Assembly: GCA_022563215.1 (NCBI GenBank)
Contig: JADFNT010000094.1
Location: 1-6,747 of the forward strand
From: Pseudomonadota bacterium
GTDB taxonomy: Bacteria > Pseudomonadota > Alphaproteobacteria > Rhodospirillales > Casp-alpha2
Direction of reading: 5' to 3'
Length of the DNA: 6,747 bases
Made by a program: the position numbers and the translations under genes. This document shows, piece after piece, positions 5,901 through 6,747 of this stretch. The notes under the pieces were generated by a model. That model searched no databases. It was not told the origin of the DNA and was given only the letters and a program-made list of their open reading frames with translations. How positions within the stretch are numbered: position 1 is the stretch's first letter; every line of letters starts with the position of its first letter.

Positions 5901-6747
5901 CCTCCAAGCAGATAACCCAGGTGGCCGATCGGCTCCACCGCCACGGTCACAACCTGTCGATGGTTTCCGAAAACGCGTCCGGTAAAATGGAAACCCTCAG
6001 TACCGACCTGCAAAACCACTACCAGCTCCTGACGGCGCTGTCCGAGCAGACGACGTCCGGGCTCAGCGCCGCCGGGAAGGACCTGCGCAACCGGTTTCAG
6101 GAACTCGAAGCCCTGGAGAAAAAATCGTCGGCCCGGGTCGAGGAAACGGCCGACAACCTGGGTCATCAGGCGGAACTGCTGGGCGCCGCCACCGAGGAAG
6201 CGGTGGCCCGGCTGGCCCGGGTCGGGGAATCCCTCACCCAGCGCTCGGCCGAAGCGACCGTGGCGTCCGATTTGAACGCCGCCAAGCTGACCAAGGTCAT
6301 GGGGGCCTTCCGCGAGCAGACCGAGGACACCGGCGCCCTGGCCGAAGAGGCGGCATCGAGCCTCGAAAGGACGACCGAGTCGCTGCACCAGCAACTGCAG
6401 ACCATGGCTACCACCTACCACCAGGCCGAACTGGGCATCGAATCCCTGAGCAAGGCTATCGGGCGGCGCGCCCACGAATTAAGCAGCGTCACCGATGTCG
6501 CCCTCGGCAAGGTTGCGGCCTGGGACCAAAGGGTGCGTTCCCATTCCGACGCCTTGTCCGAGATCACGGCATCCGTGGCGCAGCGGGCCTCGCAGGTCAC
6601 CCAGGCGCTGGAATATCAAACCGTGGAAATGCGCCAGGCGTCCAACGAGGCCAATGCCATCCTCGAAGCCCTCCAGGGGCGCAAGCAGGAGGCCGGGCTG
6701 GCCGACTTCATGCATCAATCGAGCTTCATTTCCGAACGCCTGCAGTC
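2918..6747 (+). CDS. Giant two-TM membrane-anchored coiled-coil protein, TipN/GPR-like architecture (3' end beyond window)
   Basis: The frame is open from ATG 2918 to the window end: 1276 complete codons and no stop. AGGCGG at 2906-2911 is the best ribosome binding site, and an in-frame TGA at 2864 bounds the frame upstream. Residues 1-58 are polar, Gly/Asp/Lys-rich and probably disordered. Two hydrophobic helices follow, about 64-84 (start LYTLGGLILSAAWVWGV) and 101-121 (VGGLAAGALTPLALLWMVIA), joined by a short loop. Basic residues before TM1 and after TM2 put both termini in the cytoplasm. After P145 no proline occurs, and I see no cysteine anywhere. Residues 160-1255 form a 25-residue helical repeat array (separate entry). 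Two N-terminal TMs plus a huge coiled coil match the layout of Caulobacter TipN and Agrobacterium GPR, so a structural role in polarity, polar growth or envelope organisation is plausible. This is an analogy of architecture only. Other possibilities are an uncharacterised 'kinesin-like' or apolipoprotein-like helical protein. There is no MCP hairpin motif, ATPase or enzyme domain in the visible part. Confidence 0.93.
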   Translation, partial: MAKGQGKEGSAPKRQTGGDATKDDGLDPPAIPDSGGAGSTGDVPDTGLGDADPWKAPFYLRFRLYTLGGLILSAAWVWGVYDYVEAVLGWNNVTELLPHEVGGLAAGALTPLALLWMVIAFWERGQSLRRDTEALRWHMRQLIYPSDKAETRVHEITETLRRQARDLTRASDEAAKRGETISSLIHQRAMELSQVSEDADLRAHAVAEALKRQTVDLQSVSERAADRAREAGDVLNLRTRDLTVTSDRTSARAEDLVETLRRRTEELAETADRAAARAHESADTLKSRTEHLAAVSVEAASRTDEAGDVFDQRIERFREASEQVISTVRAGSENLQGHIREMSQQTERASGQAQAMRESLQSQTDTLGSVAELVQARTSEIEVNLGRQSEAVNETTQKVIGKVHEMGETLKDQSQMLLAAADQSAEKVRGAGDVFRHQAREMTELAAQTAAGAEAVGDRLRRSSQELTVITEKVMTQVDQVGEQLAARSSDLATYADQAVNQVGEVGEALNERADVLARIVNQSVLRISAAGDTLRQRSNELGSASEKAEAKVSGLAEALHRNSSSLTRISDKGVADVAQARQALGQAATDIEASSATTLQIVDAFHKNLNELGGTSEDTTRRLQELGSMIHDRAQGLSQATAKASGEVEDVSRLLDDRAHRLMQVSARTAKMMLNVGRVMNQRSADLDAAGQGAEEKLRSVSEEMHRSLTDVMETSDGAAEKIRSVAEIFKNHSESLTQASSQAVIDVDKAGSSFNDRSHDLENASDRAAQLLSLVTEVMRRQANDLTRASDKAATQMDKMAEALQQRAQELEQASGDSTHMLFLADNDLREKADRLSAISDLAVARVANVTTVLKTGSGELNQSSETAVSNISKVSESMREHVETATSASAHAASNLEGIATSLQSHVQALNEGLDRARDRFDDVSGLLNRSGQELTSTYNTASSHVQAFSDSLHREAAELTSASDNAAAELNKVSETLQARSREVTVSTDEASKQITQVADRLHRHGHNLSMVSENASGKMETLSTDLQNHYQLLTALSEQTTSGLSAAGKDLRNRFQELEALEKKSSARVEETADNLGHQAELLGAATEEAVARLARVGESLTQRSAEATVASDLNAAKLTKVMGAFREQTEDTGALAEEAASSLERTTESLHQQLQTMATTYHQAELGIESLSKAIGRRAHELSSVTDVALGKVAAWDQRVRSHSDALSEITASVAQRASQVTQALEYQTVEMRQASNEANAILEALQGRKQEAGLADFMHQSSFISERLQ
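3395..6682 (+). repeat. Array of 44 consecutive 25-residue (75-bp) helical repeat units within the giant coiled-coil gene
   Basis: Units begin at residues 160, 185, 210 and so on to 585. The unit at 585-605 has only 21 residues. Units then resume at 606 and continue every 25 residues to 1255 (17 full + 1 short + 26 full). By eye, unit position 1 is L/I/M/F/V in 44 of 44 units and L in 30. Position 8 is hydrophobic in 41 of 44 and L in 32. Position 12 is S or T in 32 of 44. Position 4 favours R/Q/H, position 13 D/E, position 15 a small residue, and positions 19 and 22 aliphatic ones. The core positions 1, 8, 15, 19, 22 and 26 are spaced 7+7+11. DNA identity between most units is low, so the repeat is old and kept by selection on the protein. 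A degenerate unit may precede it at residues 135-159. Confidence 0.88.

Noticed and set aside
4829..6475. 548-codon open frame on the minus strand, with other long minus-strand frames over 2894-6718
   Set aside because: These frames lie opposite the giant coiled-coil gene and are kept open by its GC-rich third positions. Their products are Gly/Arg/Phe-rich without domain logic, and their apparent repeats are just the mirror of the 75-bp units.
3395..6682. A methyl-accepting chemotaxis protein, since the helix is rich in A/S/T/E/Q after two TMs
   Set aside because: There is no HAMP domain, no conserved signalling hairpin tip and only a tiny periplasmic loop. The 25-residue period does not match the heptads of chemoreceptors, and the array is far longer than a chemoreceptor cytoplasmic domain.
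3395..6682. Phage tail tape-measure protein
   Set aside because: No phage genes lie nearby, the membrane segments are N-terminal with a cytoplasmic rod, and the gene has its own regulated promoter next to metabolic genes.
3395..6682. DNA-level tandem repeat (minisatellite) or CRISPR-like array
   Set aside because: The 75-bp period is visible only in the protein. Most units share little DNA identity, and there are no constant repeats with variable spacers.

Overview
The window looks like chromosomal DNA from a GC-rich alphaproteobacterium, probably Rhodospirillales-like. This is inferred from G/C-ending codons, the gene families, and a two-pass membrane protein with a giant coiled coil of a kind known in alphaproteobacteria; no marker gene gives a firm taxonomic placement. 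Two gene groups are present, and both outermost genes run off the window.

Left part (1-2791): a LysR-type regulator (N-terminal 127 residues, minus strand) diverges from a two-gene plus-strand operon. The first operon gene is a class V aminotransferase of the serine/aspartate--glyoxylate type. The second is a D-2-hydroxyacid dehydrogenase of the hydroxypyruvate reductase/glycerate dehydrogenase type. Together they would convert glyoxylate plus serine to glycine plus hydroxypyruvate, then reduce hydroxypyruvate to D-glycerate, as in the serine cycle or C2 (glycolate/glyoxylate) salvage. The 178-bp AT-rich divergent region holds two TTGA/TCAA inverted repeats that are good candidates for LysR operators.

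Middle (2792-2917): a dense 126-bp control region. It contains an imperfect inverted repeat that includes a perfect DnaA-box nonamer, then a good sigma70-type promoter whose 17-bp spacer carries a perfect 16-bp palindrome.

Right part (2918-6747): more than half of the window is one reading frame, open to the end (1276 codons seen). It encodes a short polar N-terminus, two transmembrane helices, and then about 1,100 residues without proline or cysteine. That stretch can be read as 44 consecutive 25-residue units (two heptads plus one hendecad), with one 4-residue phase slip. The design, a membrane-anchored giant cytoplasmic helical rod, resembles the alphaproteobacterial polarity/growth-pole proteins TipN (Caulobacter) and GPR (Agrobacterium). 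Homology could not be tested here. This protein and its unusual promoter are the most interesting content of the window. No RNA genes, insertion sequences, CRISPR arrays or phage genes were seen.
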